Shown here: positions 49,708 to 59,284 of the stretch, piece by piece
Layout of the letters: the number at the start of each line of letters is the position of its first letter
How positions within the stretch are numbered: position 1 is the stretch's first letter
Source of the DNA: Marininema mesophilum
Lineage (GTDB): Bacteria > Bacillota > Bacilli > Thermoactinomycetales > DSM-45169
Reading direction: 5' to 3'
Length of the DNA: 64,000 nucleotides
Assembly: GCF_900106775.1 (NCBI RefSeq)
Contig: NZ_FNNQ01000005.1
Span: 1-64,000, forward strand
The notes under the pieces: generated by a model
Database searches by the model: none
Seen by the model: only the letters and a program-made list of their open reading frames with translations
Told to the model about the DNA's origin: nothing
Made by a program: the position numbers and the translations under genes

Positions 49708-51963
49708 TTACCATTCCATCTCGATCAATTCCGTCAGTTGACTGTTTCGCTCCTCTCTCTCCCGGCTCTTTACTCCTAAAGAGAGGGCTTCTTTTTCCCC
49801 ACAAAGGATCAAATACGACTTCGCTCGGGTAATCCCTGTATAGATCAAATTGCGTTGCAACATCCGGCGGTAGGACATTAATACGGGAAAAATAACGATT
49901 TCAAATTCAGAACCCTGGGCCTTATGTACCGAACAAGCATAGGCAAGGGCGAGCTGGTTCAATTGACTCCGTTTATAAGGGATTTCCTGCCGATCAAACT
50001 GTACCCATAATACAGGGTCATCGTTACGAGCATCCGGCTCGAGAGCCGATACATGACCCATGTCCCCGTTATAAACAGGGTGCTCGGGATGATTGCTCAG
50101 CTGTAGTACTTTATCTCCATGGCGAAATACCGCTTCTCCCCACGCAGTTTCTCGCTTCCCTTCTTCAGGAGGATTTACCGCTTCTTGGATCGCTTCATTG
50201 ATGCGATTTACCCCTGCGAGTCCCTTATACATCGGAGCCATTACCTGAACATCGAAGACAGTATATCCCCGCTCAAGGGCATTCATATAGGTTTGCAAAA
50301 TAATATGTAGCGCTTGATTTCGTCGACATGAGAAAAAGCGCCGATCCGGTTTCGGCTCGGTTAGATCATGAGGCACCTCCCCCTTTTTAAGGGCATGGGC
50401 GAGATGGATAATGGATGATCCTCCCTCTTGCCGATAAATTTCCACCAGTTGCACCCGTGGAATCGCCTTCACCTGCAACAGATGTTGTAATACCTTTCCG
50501 GGACCTACTGAAGGAAGTTGATCATCATCCCCGACCAACACGACCTTCATCCCCTTCGGCACTGCTCGTAGCAACTGATTCGCCAGCCAGACATCTAGCA
50601 TGGATACTTCATCCACGATCAATAACGAACCCTCGATCGGATGATCCGCGTCCCGCTCGAAAAAATCTCCTCGCCACCCGAGAAGTCGATGAATCGTCGT
50701 CGCAGGTATCCCTGTGGCTTCGGACATGCGTTTTGCTGCTCGTCCCGTAGGTGCAACCAGTCGAATCGGATACGGCTTCTCCGAGTTTTCATAATCTGCA
50801 GGATCGATAGAGCACTCCTCTAGCCTAGCAAATAGATGACAAATTCCCCGGATTACCGTCGTCTTCCCGGTTCCCGGTCCCCCTGTCAAGATCATGAAGG
50901 GAGCGTCAACAGCAGTCGTCATCGCTTCCCGTTGCCTCTCCGCATAAGCAACCTTCAATTCTTCTTCCACTTCCCCAACCGCTTTAAATAGTTCATGGGC
51001 AGGGGTAGGCTCTGTGGTTCCTTCCAACATACTCCGCACCCTCATCGCTAATCCATGCTCCGCCCAAAAGAGGGAAGGAAGATAATATTTCTCATGATCC
51101 TCGATCAACCGTTCCTCTTCAGCCATCTTTGCTATAAGGAGTTTCCGCTTCTCAGCTGGAAACCACTCTTCCCCTTGTGGAGCGAGGAGTTGATCAATTC
51201 CCTCCATCAACTCCTTTTCTGTAACAAATACATGGCCATGGGAAAGAGAGGCCTCTCGCAGAGCATAAATCGCCGCTGCCTGGAATCGTTCTGGAGCATC
51301 CAGGGCCATACCTGTCTGACGAGCGATTTCATCCGCCCGGCGAAAGCCTACACCCTCTACCTCATCGATCATCCGATAGGGATTCTTTTTTACCACTTCC
51401 AATGTAGCACCCTTGAACGCCTGCACTACTTTTAATGCCGTAGCAGGACCCATGCCAAATTGATAAAGATAAACCAATGCCTGTTCCAAGGAATGATGCT
51501 CTCGTAGACTGTCAGCAATCGTCTGCGCCCTCGCATCCGTCAAACCAGGTACCTCAGCTAAAAGACCCGGATCATCTGCTGCTCTGGTGAGAGCATCTGT
51601 ACCAAGGTGATCCACGATCTTTTCGGCGGTTTTCTTTCCTACACCAGGAAAAAGGCCACTGGCTAAGTACTTCGCAACCGCCTCCCGTGAACGGGGTAGT
51701 TCCTTTTTCACCATCCGTGCTTGATACTGCTTCCCATAGCGCGGATGATCCTTCCACTCTCCATAGCAAATCACCGTTTCATCTGGATGGGGACGCATCA
51801 TACTTCCTACCACCGTCACCTCATCCGTGTCTAATTCCTCAGTCGCCTCAATCACACGAAGCAAAAAGACACCATAGTGACTCTCTTCGTTATAATAAAT
51901 CTCCTGGACAAATGACCCCTTTAAGTAACTTTCCTGAAAGAGATCCAGGCCGGGTTGTTCCAT
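49708..51963 (-). CDS. recD2: ATP-dependent DNA helicase RecD2 (YrrC)
   Basis: 751 aa SF1B helicase without RecBC. N-terminal OB and helix-hairpin-helix regions (VAKYLASGLFPGVGKKTAEK, GVGFRRADEIARQTG), Walker A ILTGGPGTGKTT at about residue 360, motif II LLIVDEVSMLD, motif Q/III VGDDDQLPSVGPG, and motif VI YTGITRAKSYLIL. It unwinds DNA 5' to 3' and contributes to replication fork progress and mismatch repair. Confidence 0.97.
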   Translation of the reverse strand: MEQPGLDLFQESYLKGSFVQEIYYNEESHYGVFLLRVIEATEELDTDEVTVVGSMMRPHPDETVICYGEWKDHPRYGKQYQARMVKKELPRSREAVAKYLASGLFPGVGKKTAEKIVDHLGTDALTRAADDPGLLAEVPGLTDARAQTIADSLREHHSLEQALVYLYQFGMGPATALKVVQAFKGATLEVVKKNPYRMIDEVEGVGFRRADEIARQTGMALDAPERFQAAAIYALREASLSHGHVFVTEKELMEGIDQLLAPQGEEWFPAEKRKLLIAKMAEEERLIEDHEKYYLPSLFWAEHGLAMRVRSMLEGTTEPTPAHELFKAVGEVEEELKVAYAERQREAMTTAVDAPFMILTGGPGTGKTTVIRGICHLFARLEECSIDPADYENSEKPYPIRLVAPTGRAAKRMSEATGIPATTIHRLLGWRGDFFERDADHPIEGSLLIVDEVSMLDVWLANQLLRAVPKGMKVVLVGDDDQLPSVGPGKVLQHLLQVKAIPRVQLVEIYRQEGGSSIIHLAHALKKGEVPHDLTEPKPDRRFFSCRRNQALHIILQTYMNALERGYTVFDVQVMAPMYKGLAGVNRINEAIQEAVNPPEEGKRETAWGEAVFRHGDKVLQLSNHPEHPVYNGDMGHVSALEPDARNDDPVLWVQFDRQEIPYKRSQLNQLALAYACSVHKAQGSEFEIVIFPVLMSYRRMLQRNLIYTGITRAKSYLILCGEKEALSLGVKSREREERNSQLTELIEMEW

Positions 51964-52048
51964 AGTTCACGCACCCTTTGCCGATCAAGTGTTCTTCAAC
52001 CTTCAGTATAATGGTTGTAGAGCGCCAGTACCACATCAACAAAGCAAT

Positions 52049-52780
52049 CTACTTTTTCCCCTTGAGAAAAAGAAAGAGTGGCACACGCATCCGGCGGCGG
52101 TACTCTTTCTCTGAAGAAAAATGCCTCTTCTCGGGACAGGACTCGCGCAAGGAATCCACCGTGAAGTTCGCCTTCTGCACCATCAAAAACCACTCTTCCA
52201 CCGTATGATGAAAGATGCGCACATCGTTACCTAGCCAATGTTTTACGCGCTCTCCTGTGTAAAAGTAATCATCGACTCGCCAATCCTCGTGCCGTTGACT
52301 AATCTCTGTACCATATCCTTTAAAACAGGAGGTTACGATAGGGTGCTCTACCGAGAAGATCAGACGCCCCCCTGGCTTCAAAGTACGATAAACCTTTTTA
52401 AGTAGCTGGGGCATCTCTTCGATGTAGTGAAAAACGAGGCTAGATATCACAAGGTCAAATTGATCCTCGGGATAGTCCCACTCTGTAATATCCGTCTCCA
52501 CCAATTGCCCCCTAGTACCAGCCAATCCCTCTCGCGCCTTTTCAGCCATGCGCGGGGCCCCTTCTAACCCTGTATAGGAACGACAGCCTTGTTGGATCAT
52601 TTTCCGTCCAACACCAGCATCCCCACATCCCAAGTCCAGGATGTCTAATCCCTCTACCGCCCCAATTAGTTGACTCATCACTGGGCCTTCCAGCACCTTA
52701 TTTGGATTATCGTCTCGTCCTCGGCGCTCCATATAATTACGTAAAGCTTTATGATCATTAAATAATTGCATTCCATCCAT
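52049..52780 (-). CDS. Class I SAM-dependent methyltransferase
   Basis: 243 aa. Motif I LDILDLGCGDAGVGRKM binds SAM, followed by YTGLEGAPRMAEKA (acidic motif II), FDLVISSLVFHYIEE and LKPGGRLIFSVEHPIVTSC. Most like UbiE/Methyltransf_11 proteins with a C-terminal region WLGNDVRIFHHTVEEWFLM. The substrate is unknown. Single gene. Confidence 0.9.
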   Translation of the reverse strand: MDGMQLFNDHKALRNYMERRGRDDNPNKVLEGPVMSQLIGAVEGLDILDLGCGDAGVGRKMIQQGCRSYTGLEGAPRMAEKAREGLAGTRGQLVETDITEWDYPEDQFDLVISSLVFHYIEEMPQLLKKVYRTLKPGGRLIFSVEHPIVTSCFKGYGTEISQRHEDWRVDDYFYTGERVKHWLGNDVRIFHHTVEEWFLMVQKANFTVDSLRESCPEKRHFSSEKEYRRRMRVPLFLFLKGKK

Positions 52781-53099
52781 CTCCTACAAATCCTCCTAAT
52801 GCAAATTTCTATAGGTATTCACCACGAGTAGATAAATCCCTTCCGCAAAATAAGAAATGCACTAAACTTCTAATCTAAAAAACCTCACCTATTCATCATC
52901 ACTCTCTCAACTCTTGCCTCTCGCCTTCTTGAAGTAACGCTAAGAAAACAGCTTTCCCACGTTATTCAAGTCCATCGTCACAGTAATGTCTTTATCAGAG
53001 CCACAAATTAGCAAAAATACATACCTCCCTGTTGACTTTCTGTTCCTCTTCGTAATAAGATATTTTTACGAAAAACAAATATGTTCTGGAGTTGATTCT

Positions 53100-53681
53100 A
53101 TGCAGCCTCTTCAAGAAACCTATCGCATCACATCCCCAGAGCAAGCTGCCGCTTTGCTTCACCCCTTACGTGGAGAGATCCTGGCTCACCTCATTCAACC
53201 CGCCTCCGCCACAGAGGTAGCCCGCCGTATCGGTGAAACTCCCCAACGGGTCAACTATCATCTCAAGACCCTTGAAAAAGTTGGCCTCGTCCAGCGAACA
53301 GGAAGCCGTCAGGTGAAAAATCTGGTGGAAGGTCTTTATCAAGGGGCAGCCCGTTCCTATCTTCTGGCCGATACCCTAGGCCTTTCTCCTCAAGATCTGC
53401 AACGTTTGGAGCAAGAGACATCTCTCTCTCACCTGATTCAAACCTCAGAAAGAATCAAAGAAGCCGCTGTTCGATTGATGGATCGTACAGATATTGGTGA
53501 GGAAATCCCCAGTGCCACCCTTACGAGCAATATTTTTCTACAAGATGAAGCGGAACGGCGTGCCTTTCTAGATGAATATGTCGCCCTTCTGCAAGAACTT
53601 GCGGCAAAGTATTCAGCAAAGAAAGAAGGGCATGGCTCCCCTTATCGGATGGTTATGGCTGTCTATCCAGAAAAGAATTGA
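53100..53681 (+). CDS. ArsR-type winged-helix transcriptional regulator
   Basis: 193 aa from the ATG at 53100-53102 (GGAGTTGA upstream). The wHTH (residues about 13-75): AALLHPLRGEILAHLI, SATEVARRIGETPQRVNYHL, KTLEKVGLVQRTGSRQVKNL. The C-terminal half contains a helical dimer-like domain (SHLIQTSERIKEAAVRLMDR). No metal-binding cysteines, so a metabolite or stress ligand is more likely. Its neighbours do not show the regulon. Confidence 0.85.
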   Translation: MQPLQETYRITSPEQAAALLHPLRGEILAHLIQPASATEVARRIGETPQRVNYHLKTLEKVGLVQRTGSRQVKNLVEGLYQGAARSYLLADTLGLSPQDLQRLEQETSLSHLIQTSERIKEAAVRLMDRTDIGEEIPSATLTSNIFLQDEAERRAFLDEYVALLQELAAKYSAKKEGHGSPYRMVMAVYPEKN

Positions 53682-53751
53682 AACCTGCTAAGAACCCTCA
53701 CACTTTGTCAACCTGACCTGAACCCATTGAAGAGAAAAAGGAGGTTCACTT

Positions 53752-54328
53752 ATGATCCTGTGTAAAGCAAATATGAAGACCGACAGTGACAAGACACCGA
53801 TCTTCGGAGAAAGCTCCCAACAAACTGACTCAAAAATCATCCCTTTCCCTACCCAGAGGAATCACCCAGCCCCTCATACTGTCTCAGTACAGACTGTCAC
53901 CTCCCCCGAATCAGCCCCCCTTGTAATCACGGAAGTCTCTTCTGGGTTTGGCTCCTCCTCCCCCCGGGCCATGCTCGTTGCATAGTTGCTTACGATTGCA
54001 TGCAACACGTTCAGCCAGGACCATCTGCATCGGAATGGCCGCTTCCATGGGAGCTGTGCTATTAGCAGCAGGAGCTGAAGGGAAACGCCGAGCACTCGCC
54101 AATGCCGAGGTGATGATCCACCAACCCCATGGCGGTACCAAAGGACAGGCAACAGATATTGAAATCAGTGCCCGGCGCATTCTGCAAACAAGAGAAACGA
54201 TCAATAAAATCCTTGCAAAACGAACAGGACAGTCCCTTTCTAAGATCAATCGTGATACAGATCGAGATTACTTCCTCAACGCCGAAGAGGCAAAGAAATA
54301 CGGTTTAATTGACGAGGTTATCATCTGA
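53752..54328 (+). pseudogene. ClpP-like serine protease gene, broken in its 5' half
   Basis: The last 120 codons are clear ClpP: TICIGMAASMGAVLLAAGAE (catalytic Ser), VMIHQPHGG (His) and TDRDYFLNAEEAKKYGLIDE (Asp region). The segment just before (YDCMQHVQP) is in a different frame and the ClpP N-terminal third is missing. A strong SD (AAAGGAGG) and an ATG at 53752 start a separate 77-codon frame not resembling ClpP. This looks like a decayed accessory paralogue. The housekeeping clpP is not in the window. Confidence 0.6.
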
Positions 54329-54379
54329 TCATCCCATCTAAAAATCGAATAAATCCATTCGAGAAAATAGGAGGTTACC

Positions 54380-55429
54380 ATGAAACTACTGATCATCGGA
54401 GGCACGCAATTTATGGGCCGCCATCTAACAAGCGCCGCTCTTGCTCGTGGATGGGAAGTCACTCTTTTTAATAGAGGTCAAACTAATCCAGGACTTTTCC
54501 CAGATGTAGAGGAGGTTCATGGAGATCGTACCAAAGGGCTCTCGGCTCTACAGGGACGACACTGGGATGTGGTAATCGACCCCTCAGGTTTTCTTCCCCA
54601 GGTCATCCGGGATAATGTACGAACACTAGCAAGGCTCACGGATCACTATACCTTTATCTCAAGCGTCTCTGCATATGCCTCCTTTGCCCATCCTCATATT
54701 ACAGAGACCTCGCCGCTAGCTCCCTTACCTAAAGATTCACCCTCTGACACCCTTACAGGAGAAAATTATGGTGCCCTTAAAGTGCTATGTGAACAGGCAG
54801 CGGAACAGGAGATGCCCAGCCGCGTCCTAACCATCCGTCCAGGATTAATCGTAGGCCCCTATGACCCGAGTAACCGCTTCACCTACTGGTGCCGTAGGCT
54901 CTCCCAAGGTGGGGAAATCCTCGCCCCTGGACAGCCTGGACTTCCTGTGCAATATATCGATGTCCGTGACTTAGCGGAGTGGATACTCGATATGGCACAA
55001 GCGCGTCACGTAGGGATTTACAACGCGATTGGCCCCGCTAAGCGATTAACCATCGGAGAGTTTCTAGAGGAAGGGCGTCAAACCTTGAATCCAGATGCCA
55101 CCCTCTTCTGGGCAGATGATCAGTTTCTCGGTGCTCATCAAGTTCAACCCTGGACCGAAATGCCTCTTTATATCCCCGAAGGTGGCCCATGGATCGAACA
55201 ACATGGCTCTATGCAAGGGTTTTTACAAATATCCAATGCAAAAGCATTGCAGTCTGGACTTACCTTCCGTCCCCTCAGTGAAACACTTAAAGATACATGG
55301 CATTGGGAAAAAAACCGTGTCCTATCCCTTCCAAAACCAGCCCGCGCCTATCAGAGTATTGCTGGCATGGATGCTGACCGAGAGGGTGAGCTACTCGAGC
55401 TACTCAAAAAGGAAAAAATGGCCCCCTAA
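54380..55429 (+). CDS. NAD-dependent epimerase/dehydratase family protein
   Basis: 349 aa. Rossmann motif IIGGTQFMGRHLTSAALARG, then FISSVSAYASFAHP and the catalytic YGALKVLCE (Tyr-x-x-x-Lys), RPGLIVGPYDPSNRFTYW. This is the extended SDR pattern also seen in mRNA-binding CSP41-type and isoflavone reductase-like proteins of bacteria. SD AGGAGG precedes the ATG. The substrate is not known. Confidence 0.88.
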   Translation: MKLLIIGGTQFMGRHLTSAALARGWEVTLFNRGQTNPGLFPDVEEVHGDRTKGLSALQGRHWDVVIDPSGFLPQVIRDNVRTLARLTDHYTFISSVSAYASFAHPHITETSPLAPLPKDSPSDTLTGENYGALKVLCEQAAEQEMPSRVLTIRPGLIVGPYDPSNRFTYWCRRLSQGGEILAPGQPGLPVQYIDVRDLAEWILDMAQARHVGIYNAIGPAKRLTIGEFLEEGRQTLNPDATLFWADDQFLGAHQVQPWTEMPLYIPEGGPWIEQHGSMQGFLQISNAKALQSGLTFRPLSETLKDTWHWEKNRVLSLPKPARAYQSIAGMDADREGELLELLKKEKMAP

Positions 55430-55436
55430 ACACAAC

Positions 55437-55473
55437 AAATCCCCAGTTGCTAACAACCAGCTACCGGGGATTT
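55437..55473. terminator. Bidirectional terminator between epimerase and ABC permease
   Basis: AAATCCCC pairs with GGGGATTT with an internal hairpin in the loop. Confidence 0.7.
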
Positions 55474-55477
55474 CTCT

Positions 55478-57094
55478 TTACCCATCGATTTCTTGATAAC
55501 GACGGTTAGCTACCTTAACTAACCATTTCCAACTAGCGACATTCAGCCCAATAAATAAGGCACTCCATATTAATTGCATCTGTATAAAGGGAAGGTCAAC
55601 TTCCTCAACCAAAAACCCAGTAAGTGGACCCACAAAACCAACAAATCCAGCGAGAAGGAGATACATCCACAGCCTGCCTAATCCCTGTAACGCTTCTCTC
55701 GGTGTTTGCCAGGTGAGATTGGGCATCCGTAAGTCGATCAAAAGCCCAACTTGAACAAAGAGTGAACCTACGAGAGCCCCTGTGATAAATGTCCACAAGG
55801 AGATCATCCACGTGCCAAAAAACAACACCTGTAGTAACGAGATCGTTACGCATGCACATAGCAGGATCATCATCGCAAAGGTATACTTCGCTCCAATCTG
55901 TATTCTCCAGGGGACAGGGATTACTTTTGATAAGTAAAAAAATCGTCCCTCACGGGAGAGCGCCGACCTTGCTTCCCCGTCGTTCATCGCCCCCATCACA
56001 AGGATCATCACAACCCCACCCAAGTGAAGAAAAATGGGTGGGATCGAAAGATCATCTATGCCTCCCTCACTCAGGTTCCCCACTAAAAACACTAACGGTA
56101 CTATGACAAACTGAAAAATGACATTTGTTACAAACACAGGGGTATCCATCAATAAATGATATTCTCGGCGGAGCAGCACCCGAAAGGGGGAGCGTTCTTT
56201 TAGATTGCTTTCTACTTTTCCTGGTTTGCCAGTTCTTTTTCCATCCATTGAAATTTTATGGAGTCCCTTTTGATATAAAGATCCACCTATAATAATAAAA
56301 AGGAGCGCCAAACAGAGGCTGAAACTATCAAAGAAGAGAGCATTTATCCATCCCGAAATCCCAGAAGAGCCAACTCCCAATGCCCAATGAAGCGGATAAA
56401 AGTAACTAGCAATTGTACCCGGTACATCCAGCATCCCCTGAGCCAAGAAGGTCCCTCGTCCTCCGTTTACCCACTGTATAAGAACAAACATAACTACATA
56501 AAGAAGAGCAATAAAGATCGGGCCTAATCTACGTAGCTGGTGGTGATATTTCCCCCAAGGAATCGCTCTCATCAATCCTAAAACGAGGCTTCCAGTGAAC
56601 ACTATAGGAAGAACTGGGAGAGCGAGTAATAAGTCGAGTACCAGGATGTAATAAGAAGGACCCATCCCTATATTTAACCCATAGAGATAGAAGCCCGGTA
56701 GGAAAAATATAACCATTCCAACAACCTGCCCTAACCATACACCGGCTAATCGCGCTCCTACTACTTGATTCGGTGTAAGGGGCAGCGGACTCACTACCTC
56801 CGCATCCTGTGTGAAATAAAGTTGTTGAATGAGGTGCGTAATACTCGTCACCAATACCCAAAGCACCCCACCGATTACTAGTAGTTGAAACACTTTTTCA
56901 GGTTGACCTATTTGATCAAAAAGATGGTACGCCCCTCCATAAAGATTTAAAATAAACCATTCCAATAAGACCAATCCTAACAAACCAACCCCTATCTCCC
57001 AGCGTCTACTTTTCTTTTGATAACGATCTCTAAAATAAGAAAGACGAAACTGCCCCCTGACAATTAACTCAAATAATGCCCATCCCTTTTTCAT
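55478..57094 (-). CDS. ABC-2-type exporter permease
   Basis: 538 aa with about 12 hydrophobic segments and a cytoplasmic N-terminus (MKKGWALFELIVRGQFRLSY). It resembles the large permeases paired with single ATPases in Firmicutes (EcsB-like or PutP-type ABC-2). Its ATG overlaps the stop of the ATPase gene by four bases (ATGA), so the two are one operon and one complex. Substrate unknown. Confidence 0.82.
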   Translation of the reverse strand: MKKGWALFELIVRGQFRLSYFRDRYQKKSRRWEIGVGLLGLVLLEWFILNLYGGAYHLFDQIGQPEKVFQLLVIGGVLWVLVTSITHLIQQLYFTQDAEVVSPLPLTPNQVVGARLAGVWLGQVVGMVIFFLPGFYLYGLNIGMGPSYYILVLDLLLALPVLPIVFTGSLVLGLMRAIPWGKYHHQLRRLGPIFIALLYVVMFVLIQWVNGGRGTFLAQGMLDVPGTIASYFYPLHWALGVGSSGISGWINALFFDSFSLCLALLFIIIGGSLYQKGLHKISMDGKRTGKPGKVESNLKERSPFRVLLRREYHLLMDTPVFVTNVIFQFVIVPLVFLVGNLSEGGIDDLSIPPIFLHLGGVVMILVMGAMNDGEARSALSREGRFFYLSKVIPVPWRIQIGAKYTFAMMILLCACVTISLLQVLFFGTWMISLWTFITGALVGSLFVQVGLLIDLRMPNLTWQTPREALQGLGRLWMYLLLAGFVGFVGPLTGFLVEEVDLPFIQMQLIWSALFIGLNVASWKWLVKVANRRYQEIDG

Positions 57095-57825
57095 GTACCC
57101 GTCAACTCCAAAAAGAGCCTCTCCAGTGTCTCTTCATCTGCTACGACACCTGAACCTTGCTTGAGCTCATCCATTGTTCCCACTGCCATCAATTGACCCT
57201 TTTGCAGAATCGCTACCCGATCACATAAACGTTCTGCCACCTCCAACACATGGGTGGAAAAGAAAATAGTTTTGCCACGATCTCTCCACTTTTTCATCTC
57301 TTCTTTTACTACCATCGCGGCCTGTGGATCTAACCCTACCATCGGCTCATCGAGTATCCATACAGCGGGATCATGTATGAGAGACGCAATCACTGCCAGC
57401 TTCTGCTTCATCCCACGGGAGTAGCCGTTCATTAAATCATATACAGCCTCCTCCATCCCATAACGTTCAAGTAATTGTGGTAAACGCACCTTTCTCTCTT
57501 CTTCTGACACACCATAGACATCGGCAATGAAACGCAAATACTCCCACCCTGTAACACGCATGATTGCCTCTGGCTGATCCGGTACATAACCAATCCGCCC
57601 TTTTGCTTCCAGGGGGGAGTCGACCATAGAGACTCCGTCCACCTCGATCTCGCCCTCATCGGGGCGAAGGATTCCCGTCACCATTTTAATCGTGGTGGTC
57701 TTCCCTGCTCCATTGGGCCCAAGGAAGCCAAATATCTCACCCGGTTTCACTTGTAATTGCAACCTATCTACTGCTAACTCCCCCCCTTTCTCGTAGCTTT
57801 TACTAACGTTACCTAGCCATATCAT
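57091..57825 (-). CDS. ABC transporter ATPase
   Basis: 244 aa from the ATG at 57823-57825 with AAAGGA at 9 bases. Walker A GPNGAGKTTTIKMVTG, signature YSRGMKQKLAVIASLI, Walker B WILDEPMVGLDPQ, H-loop FFSTHVLEVAERLCDR. DrrA/CcmA-type export ATPase. Translationally coupled to the permease gene. Confidence 0.92.
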   Translation of the reverse strand: MIWLGNVSKSYEKGGELAVDRLQLQVKPGEIFGFLGPNGAGKTTTIKMVTGILRPDEGEIEVDGVSMVDSPLEAKGRIGYVPDQPEAIMRVTGWEYLRFIADVYGVSEEERKVRLPQLLERYGMEEAVYDLMNGYSRGMKQKLAVIASLIHDPAVWILDEPMVGLDPQAAMVVKEEMKKWRDRGKTIFFSTHVLEVAERLCDRVAILQKGQLMAVGTMDELKQGSGVVADEETLERLFLELTGT

Positions 57826-57963
57826 TGGCAACAATCCTTTTTACGGTAGATTTTTAATTTTTAGTCTAATGCTATACAACATGATATTATCACACTTTTT
57901 CACCTACATGGATAGACAGCCTAGAATGATGCTAATGCAAAATAAAGAATGAACCCCATACAC

Positions 57964-57990
57964 AAAAAGCACCCTGTTAAGGATGCTTGA
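57964..57990 (-). terminator. Terminator of the secreted DUF4855-like gene
   Basis: AAGCATCC pairs with GGGTGCTT (minus strand), followed by TTTG. Confidence 0.6.
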
Positions 57991-58037
57991 AAGACTCTTA
58001 AATCTCTACTTGCAGGAACCCCGAAGTGTCACAGAGC

Positions 58038-59033
58038 TTAATAATTATAAAACGGACTTACATATGAAGCAGTCAGTGCGACAAGATCACTTCCATCACT
58101 TCCATAACCAATATAGAAAGCAAATGGATAGTTCCCTTTTAAAGAGGTATATTTATTAACCTGCTCGTTGTATCGGTCAATATAGGTACTATCAACAGAT
58201 GGATATCTTAAATGCCAATCGCCTTCCATGTCTACTCCAATAACAGTGGAAGACGTTTTAGGCACAACTACAACGCCGTCTCGATAAGTCACTGCTTGTT
58301 TTTGAACACTATAGTAAACTCCATCTAAGTTGGATTTTACAGTTGAGTCAAAGTAGTAATGTGGTTGAATTAGGACCAAGTCAAATATATTGGTTTTATT
58401 TACAACATAGCCCATATTTTTAATTAATGTTGCAGCACTTGTACCATAACCATAGTATGGAGCCCACATGAATTTCTTTGCTAAAGAAGTATGGACACTG
58501 TATGAGAGATCATTCATCAGCTTTATCGAAGGATTAGTCATTAGATTTGAATAGTCAACGTTCCCCCAAATAGCTTCCATGTTCATGTATACTCCAACAA
58601 CATTGTTTGACCACTTTGTTGATCCTAGTGAATTTTTCACTGTAGTCAGATAGTTGTTAATCGGTGTATAGCTGGTACTAGCAATACTAGCATCAACTCC
58701 GGGGGTACCAATCCAGATTTTTGCGTTGGAGTTTTTTGAAATTATTCTATTTGCCAAATCTACAACTTTAGGAGCAAGTACACTTTTATAATTATTTTCA
58801 CTGTTATTATACTTAGTAGATCCATCGGGAACGAGTACAAAATCAGTTACATTGGAATTAGCAATCGATTGAATCTGTGAATCGCTTAGAGTAGCGTAGC
58901 TTGATCCTACAGCTACCAGTACGCTCTTTGTATTACTAAAAGTTGATGCTGCGCTAGCAACCGACACATTAAAAACTGTACCAAACAATACTACTAAGGT
59001 TGTCATCAATACGACAAGACGTTTCTTATTCAT
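58038..59033 (-). CDS. Secreted DUF4855-like TIM-barrel protein
   Basis: 331 aa. Signal peptide MNKKRLVVLMTTLVVLFGTV with cleavage near SVASA. The mature part shows the DUF4855-type pattern: VYMNMEAIWGNVDYSN, KKFMWAPYYGYG, FDLVLIQPHYYFD and VIGVDMEGDWHLRY, which suggests a glycosidase-like barrel with an acidic active site. Its codon use is visibly more A/T-rich than the flanking genes, so it may be acquired. Single gene with GGAGAGG SD and terminator. Confidence 0.7.
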   Translation of the reverse strand: MNKKRLVVLMTTLVVLFGTVFNVSVASAASTFSNTKSVLVAVGSSYATLSDSQIQSIANSNVTDFVLVPDGSTKYNNSENNYKSVLAPKVVDLANRIISKNSNAKIWIGTPGVDASIASTSYTPINNYLTTVKNSLGSTKWSNNVVGVYMNMEAIWGNVDYSNLMTNPSIKLMNDLSYSVHTSLAKKFMWAPYYGYGTSAATLIKNMGYVVNKTNIFDLVLIQPHYYFDSTVKSNLDGVYYSVQKQAVTYRDGVVVVPKTSSTVIGVDMEGDWHLRYPSVDSTYIDRYNEQVNKYTSLKGNYPFAFYIGYGSDGSDLVALTASYVSPFYNY

Positions 59034-59197
59034 TCCGATCTACCTCTCCAATTAAGATACCAACGATTTCTCAGACTTGTAAATTATACAATATTTAATG
59101 GAGTTTGTTAATAATATAATTTATAATATTTTTTGTTTTGGTAAGGCAATCTGCCACCGTACTATATCTCTGATCCTTCATGCCCACAATTTGTAAA

Positions 59198-59265
59198 TAA
59201 AAAAGCTACCCGTAGGCAGCTTTGATTAACAATAAAAGACGATCTGTCTGTACAGACAGATCGTC
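59198..59265 (-). terminator. Two tandem hairpins downstream of uppP
   Basis: GACGATCTGTCTG pairs with CAGACAGATCGTC (59238-59265; T run on the minus strand), and AAAGCTGCC(T)ACGGGTAGCTTTT lies beyond it (59198-59224). Together they make a very strong terminator. Confidence 0.8.
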
Positions 59266-59284
59266 CCCTCTATGCAAAGAAAGA

